Assembly (NCBI RefSeq): GCF_001437435.1
Contig: NZ_JQCB01000002.1
Location: 222,624 to 283,447, forward strand
Reading direction: 5' to 3'
From: Furfurilactobacillus siliginis
GTDB taxonomy: Bacteria > Bacillota > Bacilli > Lactobacillales > Lactobacillaceae
DNA: 60,824 nucleotides
Positions 17,342-27,367 of this stretch are shown here, piece after piece (positions within the stretch are counted from its first letter, which is position 1; each line of letters begins with the position of its first letter). The notes under the pieces are model-generated. The model had not been told where the DNA came from, made no database searches, and saw only the letters and a program-made list of their open reading frames with translations. A program made the translations under genes and the position numbers.

Positions 17342-18685
17342 TTAGCTTTCAGAAGCACCGGATGTCCCGTCCACTTCAGCAGCTGGCTCCGGTTCTGCTG
17401 GTGCAACGGGTGCAGCTGGAGTTGCTGGTGTGTCAGCTTCATCAACTGAGGCACTCGTGGTTGCATCGGTGGCAGTTTCTTCGGGCTTAGCCTCTTCGAC
17501 AGAAGCGCTAGCCGTAGCATCTGGCTTTTCAGCACCCTTAGCAGATGCACCAGAAGTTGCGTCAACCTTAGCGTTTGGATCAGCAACTAATTGTTGGCCA
17601 GTTGCTTCCAAGTAGTATTTAACGATTGGGGCTAAATCCAATACCCATTCGTTGATCCCCTTGTATTGGTTATCTGCATCACGCATGGCTTTGTAGTAGT
17701 GCATGATGAATCGGTCAGGGGTATTACCAGGAACTGGCATCTTAACCAAGTCAGTCTTACCAGTCCGCAAAGCATTAATAACTTGCTTTACGTGTTTAAC
17801 GGCACGGCCTGGGTGAACAGAAGACATTGGATCCCCTGTTTGACCAGGACGACGTGGTGCTAACATCTTTTCAGTTGGCAGCATCTTGTTGTAGTAGATG
17901 AACTGGTTGTTGCTGTCGGCATATGTCAATTCCATTGGCATGGTGTTCAAGAACATGTTCAATTGGTTAACCGTTAATAAACCACGGTCCAACTTGATGT
18001 AATCGTCACCTTCAGCTGCATGGGTCTTCGCAGCTGCTTGTTCAACCCAGTCGTCAGCGTTCATGTCCACGCCTTCAACAGTTGTATCAATCTTACCCGA
18101 AGCGGACAAATCCTCTTCTTCAGCGGTTGTTGGTTCGTTTAAGGTGTTGATGACCTTCACGAATTTCACAAATTTTTGTAAAGTGCTACCTAAGAAATCA
18201 ACCGTCCGAGCGTCTTTCAGGTTGTTGTTTTCATCAAAGGCATCCTTAACGTTTGCCAATAAGAATTCGTTACCAGGCATCACGATGGCGTTCACACCAG
18301 GTGATTCCAAAATCTGGCGTAGCATTAATTGGGCACGTGATGACCCTTGGTCGTAGTATGACGCACCAACGATCATGACTGGCTTGTCGTTGAATGGATG
18401 AATGTTAAAGGACAACCATTCGATCACACTCTTTAGGCTAGCAGTTAACGTGTGGTTATGTTCTGGTGTTGCAATAATGACCCCATCAGCAGCCAAGATT
18501 TTACGATTTAGATATTGAACGGCGTCACTGTCAGTCTGATCGTCACTTTGATTGAACATCGGTACATCATTGATGTCTAATAATTCAATATCAGCTTCTT
18601 CACCATAATGACTCGCCATAAACTTCAGTAATGTGCGGTTATATGAATGATCCTCAGTGGATCCTGCAATTCCAACTAATTTCAT
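17342..18685 (-). CDS. NADPH-dependent FMN reductase fused to a PAS domain
   Basis: A 447-residue protein in three parts. Residues 1 to about 185 are a flavodoxin-like NADPH:FMN reductase ([56 protein letters not shown]). About 235-370 resemble the PAS module found in DUF438 proteins ([20 protein letters not shown], then [16 protein letters not shown]). The last 75 residues are low-complexity Ala/Glu/Pro/Thr with degenerate SASVEEA/SASVDEA repeats. The first part resembles the 203-residue neighbour, so this is probably a duplicated reductase that gained a sensor domain. ATG at 18685 with GGAAGGGAG. Cofactor of the PAS domain is unknown. Confidence 0.88.
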   Translation of the reverse strand: MKLVGIAGSTEDHSYNRTLLKFMASHYGEEADIELLDINDVPMFNQSDDQTDSDAVQYLNRKILAADGVIIATPEHNHTLTASLKSVIEWLSFNIHPFNDKPVMIVGASYYDQGSSRAQLMLRQILESPGVNAIVMPGNEFLLANVKDAFDENNNLKDARTVDFLGSTLQKFVKFVKVINTLNEPTTAEEEDLSASGKIDTTVEGVDMNADDWVEQAAAKTHAAEGDDYIKLDRGLLTVNQLNMFLNTMPMELTYADSNNQFIYYNKMLPTEKMLAPRRPGQTGDPMSSVHPGRAVKHVKQVINALRTGKTDLVKMPVPGNTPDRFIMHYYKAMRDADNQYKGINEWVLDLAPIVKYYLEATGQQLVADPNAKVDATSGASAKGAEKPDATASASVEEAKPEETATDATTSASVDEADTPATPAAPVAPAEPEPAAEVDGTSGASES

Positions 18686-18708
18686 TTACGTATACTCCCT
18701 TCCACAAA

Positions 18709-19320
18709 TTAACCTAGGTTATCCCAGGAAAAATCGGTTGCTTCCTGCTTATTAATACCAGAAGCATTATTTAACTGCTTGGTTAAATCGACGAACGTTT
18801 CAAAATCAGCGAACAGGCCATCCAGCTTGTCGACCTTTTCTGTATCCGTTAAATCACCATCTTCATCAAACGCCTGTAATGAATGACCCAAAAGGAATTC
18901 TGAACTTGGCATGATGCGCGCACGCAATTCTGGTGAATCCAAAATAATGCGCAAATGTGCTTGGGCGCGTGACGAACCCAATGTCCCATAAGATGTTCCT
19001 GTGATCATCACTGGTTTGTCAACAAATGGATGAATCCCATAAGATAACCATTCCAATGCGTTCATCAGTGATGCTGGGACTGAGTGATCGTACTCAGGTG
19101 TACTGATAATCACACCGTCTGCTTGGTCAATCTTGTCTGCTAAAGCCAATGCTTCGGCAGGAACATGCTTGTCCTCAGGTTTGTTAAAAATTGGCCAGCC
19201 TTTGATTTCAGCTAACTCAATATCTGCTTTGTCAGCAAAGTGTTGTTGCATAAATTGTAACAACTTACGGTTGGTTGACTGATCTGAGTTTGTTCCAACA
19301 ATCGCAATAAATTTCGTCAT
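18709..19320 (-). CDS. NADPH-dependent FMN reductase
   Basis: A 203-residue flavodoxin-like reductase (NAD(P)H:FMN/quinone/azo-type). The FMN-binding start GTNSDQSTNRKLLQFMQQHF, STPEYDHSVPASLMNALEWL and GTSYGTLGSSRAQAHLRIIL are visible. The physiological acceptor is unknown. ATG at 19320 with GGAGAGG. It is followed after 23 bases by the PAS-fused paralogue, so the two form an operon with a promoter at 19401-19429. Together with the LLM and NADP-binding genes it makes a four-gene redox cluster in two transcripts. Confidence 0.92.
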   Translation of the reverse strand: MTKFIAIVGTNSDQSTNRKLLQFMQQHFADKADIELAEIKGWPIFNKPEDKHVPAEALALADKIDQADGVIISTPEYDHSVPASLMNALEWLSYGIHPFVDKPVMITGTSYGTLGSSRAQAHLRIILDSPELRARIMPSSEFLLGHSLQAFDEDGDLTDTEKVDKLDGLFADFETFVDLTKQLNNASGINKQEATDFSWDNLG

Positions 19321-19400
19321 TTTTGTCTGTCCTCTCCATGAATCGATTTAATGATGCAAGGTCTGGTGCATGTAGTCATCAATTCGCTTTCTACTCACTT

Positions 19401-19429
19401 ATTGTAAATAATTTCACACAATTTAGCAA
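19401..19429 (-). promoter_or_regulatory. promoter of the FMN reductase operon
   Basis: Minus strand -35 TTGCTA (19424-19429), 17-base spacer, -10 TACAAT (19401-19406). Confidence 0.65.
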
Positions 19430-19491
19430 AGGAAAGTCTGGTAAAATGGCGAATATGTGGTGATTATTTTCACAATTTGAAAAATTGCAGT

Positions 19492-19533
19492 GAAAAAGAC
19501 GCATTCGGACTGACAGTCTGAATGCGCCTTTTG
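19492..19533 (-). terminator. terminator of the hisS-aspS operon
   Basis: Minus-strand stem GCGCATTCAGAC with GTCCGAATGCGTC around a short loop, followed by TTTTTC. It lies after aspS and after family-2 copy D. Confidence 0.88.
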
Positions 19534-19571
19534 TTTTGGATCGAGAAGTTTTGCTGTTACATAGCGGTAAC

Positions 19572-19678
19572 GTGCAAAAACACCCCAAATACCTGTGCAG
19601 AACCTGGCCGCTGTCCGGAGCTTTGCTCCTACCACCGTCCTTGTTCTTGCTCGGTATCTACCCGGGGTGTTTTTGCAC
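19572..19678 (+). repeat. structured intergenic repeat, family 2, copy D
   Basis: Two bases beyond the aspS stop. A perfect 15-bp closing stem GTGCAAAAACACCCC/GGGGTGTTTTTGCAC joins 19572-19586 and 19664-19678. Internal landmarks match copies F1/F2: CCTGTGCA, GTCCG, central hairpin GGAGCTTTGCTCC, CTACCACCG and TTGCTCGG. The GAAC/GTTC pair replaces the TTGC/GCAA pair of F1/F2. Confidence 0.78.
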
Positions 19679-19680
19679 TT

Positions 19681-21450
19681 CTATTCTTTTTCCTTTGTTT
19701 CTAAATACAGTTCTTCCAATTGCTTTTCGGCAACTGGGCTTGGGGCTTCTGTCATTGGTTCTGTGGCTTTCGAGTTCTTTGGGAACGCGATCACTTCACG
19801 GATGTTTTCTGAGCCAGCCAATAAGCGGGCGAAACGATCCAAACCAATGGCCAAACCGCCATGCGGTGGGAAACCAAATTCTAAGGCATTCAAGAGGAAG
19901 CCAAACTGTGCATTGGCCCGTTCAGGGGTGAAGCCTAATGCCTTCAACATCTTTTCTTGTAGGTCACGGGTGTGGATACGAATTGAACCACCACCAAGTT
20001 CCAGGCCATTCAAGATAATGTCGTAACTTTGAGCGTGTGCCTTGTATGGATCTTCACCTTCGTTTAAGAAGTGTTCGTCTCCTTCATTTGGCATCGTGAA
20101 TGGGTGATGCGCTGGTACCCAACGTTCTGCCCCTTCATCAAATTCAAACAATGGCCAGTCAACAACCCATAGGAAGGCAAATTTATCAGGATCGATCATG
20201 TCCAATTCCTTGGCGATTGTTACCCGCAAGTAGCCCAAGCTGTCAGCAACCACTTTGCTCCGGTCAGCAACAAACAGGATCAAGTCGCCATCGTGAGCTT
20301 CTGTCGCAGCAGTCACATCATCAAACTGGTCACCCAAGAACTTCGCAACTGGTCCGTTAAAAGCACCATCAACGACTTTGACCCAGGCCAAGCCCTTCGC
20401 ACCGAACCGCTTGATGTATTCGGTAAAGGCATCGATTTGCTTACGGGAATAATGATCTGCCCCACCAGGAACGGCAATCGCTTTAACCTGACCACCGTTT
20501 TCAATTGCGCCACTGAATACCTTAAAGGAACTGTCTTTCATAACATCTGACAAGTCTTTTAATTCCATCCCAAACCGTAAGTCTGGTTGGTCGGTTCCGA
20601 AACGGTCCATGGATTCTTGCCATGTGATCCGGTCAAATGGCAGCGTGACGTCGTAGTTCAACGTGTTCTTCATGACCCGTTGAATCAAACCTTCCGTCAT
20701 GTCCATGATGTCATGTTGACTCATGAAACTCGTTTCCATATCGATTTGTGTAAATTCAGGTTGACGATCCCCACGCAAATCTTCATCACGGAAACAACGT
20801 GCCAATTGGTAGTACCGATCAAAGCCAGCACCCATCAACAATTGTTTGAACAATTGTGGTGATTGTGGCAAGGCATAGAAATGTCCAGGATAGATCCGGC
20901 TTGGCACCAGATAGTCACGAGCACCTTCAGGCGTTGATTTTGTCAAATCTGGTGTTTCGATATCGATAAAACCATTTTCGTCAAAGTAACTGTGCACAGC
21001 TTGTGTAATCTTGCTACGTAAAATCAAGCCGCGTTGCATTTCTGGGCGACGTAAATCTAGGTAGCGATACTTTAGCTTCAAGTCTTCAGCTGCTTCCACA
21101 CCATCACTGATGTCAAACGGTGGCACTTTCGACTTGTTCAAGATTTCGGCGTCTGTGACTTCCACTTCAACCTTCCCAGTCTTCATGTCAGGGTTCACTT
21201 CTTTAGCACTGCGCGCCTTAACTAAGCCACTCACTTTGATAACATATTCACTCCGCATGTCTTCGGCAGCAGCCAATGCGCGTTCACTATTCGTGGCACT
21301 AAAAACCAACTGAACTAAGCCTTCGCGATCACGTAAGTCGATAAAAATCAACTTACCTAAATCACGACGCTTTTGGACCCAACCAAATAACGTTACTGTT
21401 TGGCCTTCATAACTTTCGTCAATTAAACCTGCATATTGTGTGCGTTCCAT
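19681..21450 (-). CDS. aspS: aspartyl-tRNA synthetase
   Basis: Class II aminoacyl-tRNA synthetase, about 589 residues. It has the N-terminal anticodon-binding OB-fold ([20 protein letters not shown]), motif 2 around [20 protein letters not shown], the bacterial GAD insertion, and motif 3 [20 protein letters not shown]. The frame begins with TTG at 21453, but the ATG at 21450 with AGGG upstream is the likely start. It lies 20 bases after hisS in the common hisS-aspS operon and shares its T-box. Confidence 0.97.
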   Translation of the reverse strand: MERTQYAGLIDESYEGQTVTLFGWVQKRRDLGKLIFIDLRDREGLVQLVFSATNSERALAAAEDMRSEYVIKVSGLVKARSAKEVNPDMKTGKVEVEVTDAEILNKSKVPPFDISDGVEAAEDLKLKYRYLDLRRPEMQRGLILRSKITQAVHSYFDENGFIDIETPDLTKSTPEGARDYLVPSRIYPGHFYALPQSPQLFKQLLMGAGFDRYYQLARCFRDEDLRGDRQPEFTQIDMETSFMSQHDIMDMTEGLIQRVMKNTLNYDVTLPFDRITWQESMDRFGTDQPDLRFGMELKDLSDVMKDSSFKVFSGAIENGGQVKAIAVPGGADHYSRKQIDAFTEYIKRFGAKGLAWVKVVDGAFNGPVAKFLGDQFDDVTAATEAHDGDLILFVADRSKVVADSLGYLRVTIAKELDMIDPDKFAFLWVVDWPLFEFDEGAERWVPAHHPFTMPNEGDEHFLNEGEDPYKAHAQSYDIILNGLELGGGSIRIHTRDLQEKMLKALGFTPERANAQFGFLLNALEFGFPPHGGLAIGLDRFARLLAGSENIREVIAFPKNSKATEPMTEAPSPVAEKQLEELYLETKEKE

Positions 21451-21470
21451 CAAATCCCTACTTTCTCTCG

Positions 21471-22766
21471 TTAGTCTTCGTCAAAATACTTGTCAAACAT
21501 TCCCGCAAAGTCTGTGTATACTTCACTTAATGGAACGGTTGTTTGATCACCAGTCGCCATGTTTTTCACATTGACTGTTTGATCAGTTAATTCTTGCTCA
21601 CCAATCGTCATGGTCATCCGCGCATGCCGCCGGTCAGCCGTCTTAAACTGTGCTTTCGGCTTACGATCCATATAGTCACGGTCGGCACTAAAGCCGGCAC
21701 CACGAATAGCTTGAACTAATTTCAAACTTTCAACATTAGTGGCTTCACCAATCCCAACAACATAGACATCAAGCGGATTATCGATTGGTGCAGTGATATC
21801 TTGGTCCTGCAGCAATAATAACAGCCGTTCCATCCCAATTCCGAAACCAAAACCAGGTGTTTCTGGTCCACCAAGTTCTTCAACTAGGCCATTGTAGCGA
21901 CCACCACCACAGATTGTCGTCCAGCCACGACCTAATGCAGGCGACTGACTTTCGATTTCAAAAATCGTGTGGTTATAGTAGTCCAACCCACGAACCATCG
22001 TGGCATCCACTTCAAACGGAATGGCCAGTGCTGTTAACATACTGGTAACTGAATCCAAGTGATTTTGAGCCGTTGGCGTTAAGAAATCTAAAATCGACGG
22101 TGCGTCGGCAACGATTTCTTGATCATGTTTATCTTTACTGTCCAATACCCGCAATGGGTTCTTGTGCAAACGGGCCTGTGAATCTTCACTTAGTTCAGCC
22201 ATGTGTGGTTCCAAATAATCAACCAACGCCTGATGATAAGCAGCACGTGTTTCTTTGTCGCCTAAGGAATTAATGGCCAACTTTAAGTTTGTCACGCCCA
22301 ACTGTTTGAAGAAATCCATCGCCATTGCCATGACTTCAACATCGACTGCTGGTGAATCACTACCAAAGGCTTCAACACCAATCTGATGAAATTCACGCAT
22401 CCGGCCAGATTGTGGCCGTTCATAACGGTACATTTGCCCCATGTAAAAGACCTTATAAGGTTTTTCTTGCTCTGGCGCATATAACTTATTTTCAACGTAT
22501 GCCCGCACAACGCCGGCAGTTCCTTCAGGACGCAAGGCAATGTGACGATCACCCTTATCATGAAAATCGTACATTTCCTTGGTCACAACATCACTGGTGT
22601 CACCAGCAGAACGAGAGAACACTTCGAAGTTTTCAAATAATGGTGTCCGAATTTCGTGGAACTGATAATCATCAAACAGTAGCCGCGCGGTGTCCTCTAC
22701 GTAGCTCCACTTTTCTGATTCGCCAGGCAAAATGTCGGCGGTTCCTTTTGGTCGTTGATACTTCAT
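21471..22766 (-). CDS. hisS: histidyl-tRNA synthetase
   Basis: Class II synthetase of 431 residues. It starts [20 protein letters not shown] and contains motif 2 [18 protein letters not shown] with [20 protein letters not shown]. The histidine-A type motifs [15 protein letters not shown] and [20 protein letters not shown] are present, as is the C-terminal anticodon domain. The ATG at 22766 has GGAGG 7 bases upstream. It is the first gene after a T-box leader and is followed by aspS. Confidence 0.98.
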   Translation of the reverse strand: MKYQRPKGTADILPGESEKWSYVEDTARLLFDDYQFHEIRTPLFENFEVFSRSAGDTSDVVTKEMYDFHDKGDRHIALRPEGTAGVVRAYVENKLYAPEQEKPYKVFYMGQMYRYERPQSGRMREFHQIGVEAFGSDSPAVDVEVMAMAMDFFKQLGVTNLKLAINSLGDKETRAAYHQALVDYLEPHMAELSEDSQARLHKNPLRVLDSKDKHDQEIVADAPSILDFLTPTAQNHLDSVTSMLTALAIPFEVDATMVRGLDYYNHTIFEIESQSPALGRGWTTICGGGRYNGLVEELGGPETPGFGFGIGMERLLLLLQDQDITAPIDNPLDVYVVGIGEATNVESLKLVQAIRGAGFSADRDYMDRKPKAQFKTADRRHARMTMTIGEQELTDQTVNVKNMATGDQTTVPLSEVYTDFAGMFDKYFDED

Positions 22767-22789
22767 GGTTTACCTCCAAAATATAATCA

Positions 22790-23030
22790 CTGTTATCACA
22801 CATTATGAAAAAAGAAAAAGCACCCTTAAAAAATAATTTTCTAAGGGTGCTTTGCGCACGGTACCACCTTGTTTGTTTCTCAGGGGTAACGTCATTTGCG
22901 ACGGGATTTTCATCCACCTAGAAAGTGTCTTCGTTCGTTCTTGACGCAAGTTTCCACCGACCACTTGCTCGCTGTGCTCAATTACGTAACTACTAATCTT
23001 TCATCATTGGCTGTTATTTTGTTAGTGTGT
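22790..23030 (-). promoter_or_regulatory. T-box leader of hisS-aspS
   Basis: The minus strand contains the T-box core GGTGGTACCGTGC (22856-22868). A terminator stem follows (22818-22853, AAAGCACCCTTA with TAAGGGTGCTTT), then TTTTTCTTTTTTC. Whether the specifier reads His or Asp was not settled by eye. Confidence 0.92.
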
Positions 23031-23036
23031 GTTTAA

Positions 23037-23065
23037 AACTTAGTTTAGATTTCCCCATATGTCAA
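23037..23065 (-). promoter_or_regulatory. promoter of the hisS-aspS T-box operon
   Basis: Minus strand -35 TTGACA (23060-23065), 17-base spacer, -10 TAAGTT (23037-23042). Confidence 0.75.
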
Positions 23066-23104
23066 GGTGAAACAGGTATTTTCCCAACTGGAACTCAATT
23101 AGTT

Positions 23105-23113
23105 TGCTATAAT
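23105..23113 (+). promoter_or_regulatory. extended -10 of the amidase gene
   Basis: Plus strand TGCTATAAT, a perfect extended -10, 35 bases before the ATG at 23149. Confidence 0.7.
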
Positions 23114-23148
23114 TGACTTACTTTACTATTAAGAAGGATTACGCATTG

Positions 23149-24033
23149 ATGAAATTTTTGCAACATCGTTGGCTGCAACTGATCATCACCATCGCGGTCA
23201 CGGTGACCCTGGGCATTTTGATGTTCATGCTGACCCGCGAACAAACCGTCAAGGTGAGTGTCGATCAATTGAACATTCGCTCAGCGCCAACGCTACGGTC
23301 AAAAACCGTGCATAAAGCAAAATTAAATAGTCGTCTGGTTAAGATTGGCGAAAAGAACCTGTGGTATCACGTACGTTATGATGACGAACACACCGGTTGG
23401 GTCGCCAGCTGGCTTGTTAATCGTCGAACCAATTTAAAGCGCGCCACGAACCTATCAGAAGCCACCATTGTGTTAGACCCTGGTCATGGCGGTAATGATT
23501 CCGGTGCCTTGCACACATTGGACGCCACCAAGCCAAGTCAGATGGAAAAGACCTACACGTTAAAAGTGACCAAGGCCATCGCGGCTGATTTGCGTGCGCA
23601 TGGTGCCCATGTGCTAATGACGCGCGATGATGATACCTATGTAGGCCTAGCACCACGACCTGCGTTGGCCAACAAAATCGATGCCGATGCTTTTGTCAGC
23701 ATTCACTTCGACTCCTCACCTGAACAAAATCAGTCGTCTGGTTTAACCACGTATTATTATCACAAAGAACTTTCCTATGGTTTAGCCACGTCATTAAACA
23801 AGCAGCTGAACAATTATCCGATGCCAAATAAAGGCATTGAGTTCGGTAACTTCCAAGTGATTCGAGATAACCAACGTCCGGCAGTCCTTTTGGAAATGGG
23901 TTACATCAACGACAGTCATGATTTTAAAACAATCAGTGGCGTTACTTATCCATTACGCGTTGCAAATTCTGTCACTAAAGGATTAAACAATTACTTCGCA
24001 GAAGACGAGAGTGGAACAAAAGTCGGGAAGTAG
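23149..24033 (+). CDS. N-acetylmuramoyl-L-alanine amidase with SH3b domain
   Basis: Cell-wall hydrolase that cleaves the amide bond between muramic acid and the stem peptide. From the ATG at 23149 it has 294 residues: an uncleaved-type N-terminal membrane anchor (LIITIAVTVTLGILMFML), an SH3b domain (VSVDQLNIRSAPTLRSKTVH to GWVASWLV), and an Amidase_3 catalytic domain. The zinc ligands and catalytic residue are visible in VLDPGHGGNDSG, the Glu of MEKTYTLKV, SIHFDSS and LLEMGYIND. AAGGA precedes the start by 10 bases. It is on the plus strand and convergent with dtd; an intrinsic terminator follows. Confidence 0.94.
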   Translation: MKFLQHRWLQLIITIAVTVTLGILMFMLTREQTVKVSVDQLNIRSAPTLRSKTVHKAKLNSRLVKIGEKNLWYHVRYDDEHTGWVASWLVNRRTNLKRATNLSEATIVLDPGHGGNDSGALHTLDATKPSQMEKTYTLKVTKAIAADLRAHGAHVLMTRDDDTYVGLAPRPALANKIDADAFVSIHFDSSPEQNQSSGLTTYYYHKELSYGLATSLNKQLNNYPMPNKGIEFGNFQVIRDNQRPAVLLEMGYINDSHDFKTISGVTYPLRVANSVTKGLNNYFAEDESGTKVGK

Positions 24034-24099
24034 CGAGCAAGGCCTAGAACGGCTTAACTTTTGGCGCACGTTTCCGCTATTGAAACTGAGAAGACAACA

Positions 24100-24131
24100 A
24101 AGGGTCTGTGGACATAATGTCCCAGACCCTT
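24100..24131 (+). terminator. terminator behind the amidase gene
   Basis: Stem AAGGGTCTG with CAGACCCTT and an inner GGACA/TGTCC, followed by TTTT. It probably also serves the convergent dtd transcript. Confidence 0.85.
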
Positions 24132-24191
24132 TTTGATACTTGTTAAACTACGAAAACGTGATTCAAACTTCCAGTCGCCGTTGACCGCTCA

Positions 24192-24626
24192 TTAAGCTTC
24201 AAACCACAGCGTCACTGGTCCATCATTCACCAATGCTACCTGCATATCCGCACCAAATTCACCGGTTGCCACAGGAACCTGCTCAGCTAACAGCCTATTG
24301 AAATGTTCCCATAGTGGTTTAGCAAGATCCGGTGCTGCCGCATTACTGAATCCGGGACGATTTCCCTTTTTGGTATCTGCATAAAGCGTGAATTGTGAGA
24401 CTGATAAAATCTGTCCAGAGATGTCAATGACACTGCGATTCATCTTGCCATCTTCGTCACTAAAGATTCGACAGTTCAACACTTTCTTCGCTAATTTAGC
24501 GACCGTTTCTTCGTTATCATCAGGTCCAATGCCAACTAGTAGCAACAATCCATCATCAATTTCACCAACAACTTGTTGCTCAATGGTCACACTAGCTTGC
24601 TTGACTCGTTGTAATAAAACACGCAT
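24192..24626 (-). CDS. dtd: D-aminoacyl-tRNA deacylase
   Basis: Proofreading enzyme that removes D-amino acids (and glycine mischarged on tRNA-Ala) from tRNA. The 144 residues cover the whole family, from [20 protein letters not shown] through the active-site [19 protein letters not shown] to the cross-subunit motif [14 protein letters not shown] at 24626 with GGAGG. It follows relA after 14 bases, the standard relA-dtd pair in Firmicutes. Confidence 0.98.
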   Translation of the reverse strand: MRVLLQRVKQASVTIEQQVVGEIDDGLLLLVGIGPDDNEETVAKLAKKVLNCRIFSDEDGKMNRSVIDISGQILSVSQFTLYADTKKGNRPGFSNAAAPDLAKPLWEHFNRLLAEQVPVATGEFGADMQVALVNDGPVTLWFEA

Positions 24627-24640
24627 GACCTATCCTCCAA

Positions 24641-26881
24641 CTAATGAATGGCCCGGAGCACTTCATAAACATCTGGCACATTCTTCAAATTATCCATAAT
24701 GTGATCTAGCACTTCCATGTTACGAACACCAATCGTCGCTGAAATAACGACCATCTTATTATGATCAACCTTACCAGTCACAGACGAAAGATTCTTAGTG
24801 GTGTTGTTAATCATCCGCAAAACATCATTTAACATGCCGTTGCGATTATACCCACGCACTTCAATATCGGCATTGTAGTTTGTGTGGTTATTTTCAGGAT
24901 CGTCCCATTCGACATCAACGATCCGCTCACCATGTTCCTCGGCAGCACGAACGTTAGGACAATTTTTCCGGTGTACTGAGACACCACGACCTTTGGTAAT
25001 GTAACCAACGATTTCATCACCTGGAACTGGTGAACAACAATGACTCAAGCGAACGAGTAAGTTGTCGACACCTTCAATAATGACCCCGTCAGAAGACGAC
25101 CGTTTGGCGTTTTCCTTCGCTGTTGCCGCATCTTGTGGTTCGTCTTGTTTATCACCATTCTCGGACAAAATTTCACGTTCAGCCTCTGCTTGGCGTTCAG
25201 CTTCTTTTGCTGCCCGTTTTTCTGAGGTCAACCGGTTCGCAACGCCCATTGGTGCCGCATCACCAAAGCCAATTGCCGACAACAAGTCATCGGCCGAACG
25301 GTAATTCATACGTTCAGCAACATTTTCAATATTTGCATCCGTTAAAATTTCCTTCGGATCAAAATTCAATTCATGCAGCTGATGAACCAGAATATCTTTA
25401 CCGGCATCAATGTTATCGTCTCGATCAAGCTTTCTGAAATACTGCTTGATCTTATTCCGAGCACGACGCGTGTGAACCAGGTTAACCCAGTCACGACTAG
25501 GGCCGCTGGAGTTCTGCGACGTCATGATGTCAACGATATCACCCGTCTTGATTTCAGAATCAAGCGGCACAATCTTGCCATTTACCTTGGCTCCTGTGGT
25601 GTGGTTCCCCACTTGGGTATGGATAATGTACGCCATATCCAATGGGCCTGCGCCTTTAGGCAATTCGAGCACATCGCCCTTAGGTGTAAATGCATAGACA
25701 GAATCCGTGAATAAATCGCCCTTAACGCCTTCCATAAAGTCATCGGCATTGGTTGCGTTATTCTGGAGTTCGATAATCTGTTTGAACCAATTCAGCCGAT
25801 CCCCATTACTGGTTTCTTCAACCTCACCGGTTTGGCCTTCTTTATAAGCCCAGTGGGCAGCAACCCCAAATTCGGCGACACGATGCATTTCTTCCGTCCG
25901 AATCTGAATCTCCAAAGGCTTCCCTTCAGGTCCAATAACTGTTGTATGCAGCGATTGGTACATGTTTGCCTTAGGCATGGCAATATAGTCCTTAAACCGC
26001 CCGGGCATTGGGGTCCAGTGCGTATGAATGGCTCCTAATACGGCATAACAATCCCGAATCGACTTGACGATGACCCGAATCGCCAGCAAGTCATAAATCT
26101 GGTCAAACTGCTTATGCTTATCAACCATTTTCCGGTACACAGAATACAGGTGCTTCGGCCGTCCGTACACTTCTGTTTCAATATCGAGATCGCTAATTGC
26201 TTGCTTCAAATCAGCAATTGCTTCATTAATAATCTCAATCCGTTGATTCCGCTTGGAGTTCATTAAATGAACGATGCGGTAGTACTGTTCTGGGTTCAAA
26301 TAACGAAGACTTAAATCCTCTAGCTCCCATTTAATGGTGCTAATCCCTAAACGGTCAGCCAACGGTGCATAAATTTCAAGCGTTTCATTGGCAATGCGCC
26401 GCTGTTTATCAGGACGCAAATGCTGCAATGTGCGCATGTTATGCAGCCGGTCAGCCAGCTTCACAATGATGACCCGAATATCATGGGACATAGCTAACAG
26501 TAGCTTACGATGGTTTTCAGCCAATTGTTCCTTATTAGAACGATATTTAATCTTCCCAATTTTGGTGACACCATCGACGATCTCAGCAACGTCATCACCG
26601 AATTCATCGCGCAAATCATCAAGCGTTGCCACCGTATCTTCAACAACATCATGTAAAAAGCCAGCCGAAACCGTCTCTGGATCCATTTTCAAGTCCGCCA
26701 AAATAGCCGCAACTTGAATCGGGTGCATAATGTAAGGTTCACCAGACTGACGCTTTTGCTCCGCGTGAACACGCGCAGCAAAGTCATAAGCCTCTTGGAC
26801 TTTTGCCACGTGTTCAGCATTCATGTATGTGCCAACTTGGTGCATCACTTCATCGGCGGTCCAAATGTGTTCCTTTGACAT
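24641..26881 (-). CDS. relA: bifunctional (p)ppGpp synthetase/hydrolase
   Basis: RelA/SpoT homologue (Rel) of the stringent response, 746 residues from the ATG at 26881. Domains in order: HD hydrolase (FLHDVVEDT near residue 74), synthetase (YRKMVDKHKQFDQIYDLLAIR and PKANMYQSLHTTVIGPEGKP), TGS (VYAFTPKGDVLELPKGAG), a Cys-containing zinc-finger region (LSHCCSPVPGDEIVGYITKG), and ACT. The intact HD suggests both activities. The frame continues 17 codons upstream without a ribosome binding site; GAGGGGTGAG precedes the chosen start. dtd is downstream. Confidence 0.97.
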   Translation of the reverse strand: MSKEHIWTADEVMHQVGTYMNAEHVAKVQEAYDFAARVHAEQKRQSGEPYIMHPIQVAAILADLKMDPETVSAGFLHDVVEDTVATLDDLRDEFGDDVAEIVDGVTKIGKIKYRSNKEQLAENHRKLLLAMSHDIRVIIVKLADRLHNMRTLQHLRPDKQRRIANETLEIYAPLADRLGISTIKWELEDLSLRYLNPEQYYRIVHLMNSKRNQRIEIINEAIADLKQAISDLDIETEVYGRPKHLYSVYRKMVDKHKQFDQIYDLLAIRVIVKSIRDCYAVLGAIHTHWTPMPGRFKDYIAMPKANMYQSLHTTVIGPEGKPLEIQIRTEEMHRVAEFGVAAHWAYKEGQTGEVEETSNGDRLNWFKQIIELQNNATNADDFMEGVKGDLFTDSVYAFTPKGDVLELPKGAGPLDMAYIIHTQVGNHTTGAKVNGKIVPLDSEIKTGDIVDIMTSQNSSGPSRDWVNLVHTRRARNKIKQYFRKLDRDDNIDAGKDILVHQLHELNFDPKEILTDANIENVAERMNYRSADDLLSAIGFGDAAPMGVANRLTSEKRAAKEAERQAEAEREILSENGDKQDEPQDAATAKENAKRSSSDGVIIEGVDNLLVRLSHCCSPVPGDEIVGYITKGRGVSVHRKNCPNVRAAEEHGERIVDVEWDDPENNHTNYNADIEVRGYNRNGMLNDVLRMINNTTKNLSSVTGKVDHNKMVVISATIGVRNMEVLDHIMDNLKNVPDVYEVLRAIH

Positions 26882-26974
26882 CGTCTCACCCCTCATTAAT
26901 CTTTTATGATACTTTATTGTAACCGAAAACATAAATTAAACAATAGTCCCGACTTATACAACAAGGGAGCGGTG

Positions 26975-27165
26975 TCCACCAACGCCAAGTCATTAGTGAG
27001 TTCGCTCCGCTCACCGTCGGCCAGATGTGACACCTTACCGCTACGGGCTTTGCGAATTCTTCGCAGCCCTTCGCTAACGGTGTTACATCTGGCCTCTGTC
27101 ACTAATGGCTTGGCGTTGGTGGAGTGCGTTGACTGTGCGAAGTTCACGCGCAGTCAACGACGCAA
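26975..27165 (+). repeat. structured intergenic repeat, family 1, copy C
   Basis: Upstream of relA. 25-bp arms 26975-26999 and 27099-27123 pair throughout, with one G-U. The inner 10-bp stem GGCCAGATGT/ACATCTGGCC is perfect and differs from copy B by compensated changes. CCTTACCG is at 27033-27040 and the apical hairpin GCGAATTCTTCGC at 27052-27064. The 3' hairpin CGTTGACTG.../...CAGTCAACG (about 27128-27161) follows a GGAGTGCGTTG also seen in copy B. Confidence 0.85.
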
Positions 27166-27247
27166 GAACCGACAACAGTTAAGTAAAGTAACATTCGTGG
27201 TGACTGAATAGAGATATAAACCTCAACCATGTACGTAATCAGCAACG

Positions 27248-27300
27248 AAAAAAACCGACCATAGATCAGCTAACTACTTCAGCTGGTCTATGGTCGGTTT
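27248..27300 (-). terminator. terminator behind the 27368 membrane-protein gene
   Basis: 20-bp stem AAACCGACCATAGA.../...TCTATGGTCGGTTT, followed on the minus strand by TTTTTCG. It isolates the relA operon from upstream transcription. Confidence 0.88.
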
Positions 27301-27367
27301 ACATTTTTGTGCACGTATTTAATTTGACGTTAGTTTAGTAACACTACTCAAATTTCGGATACAACAA

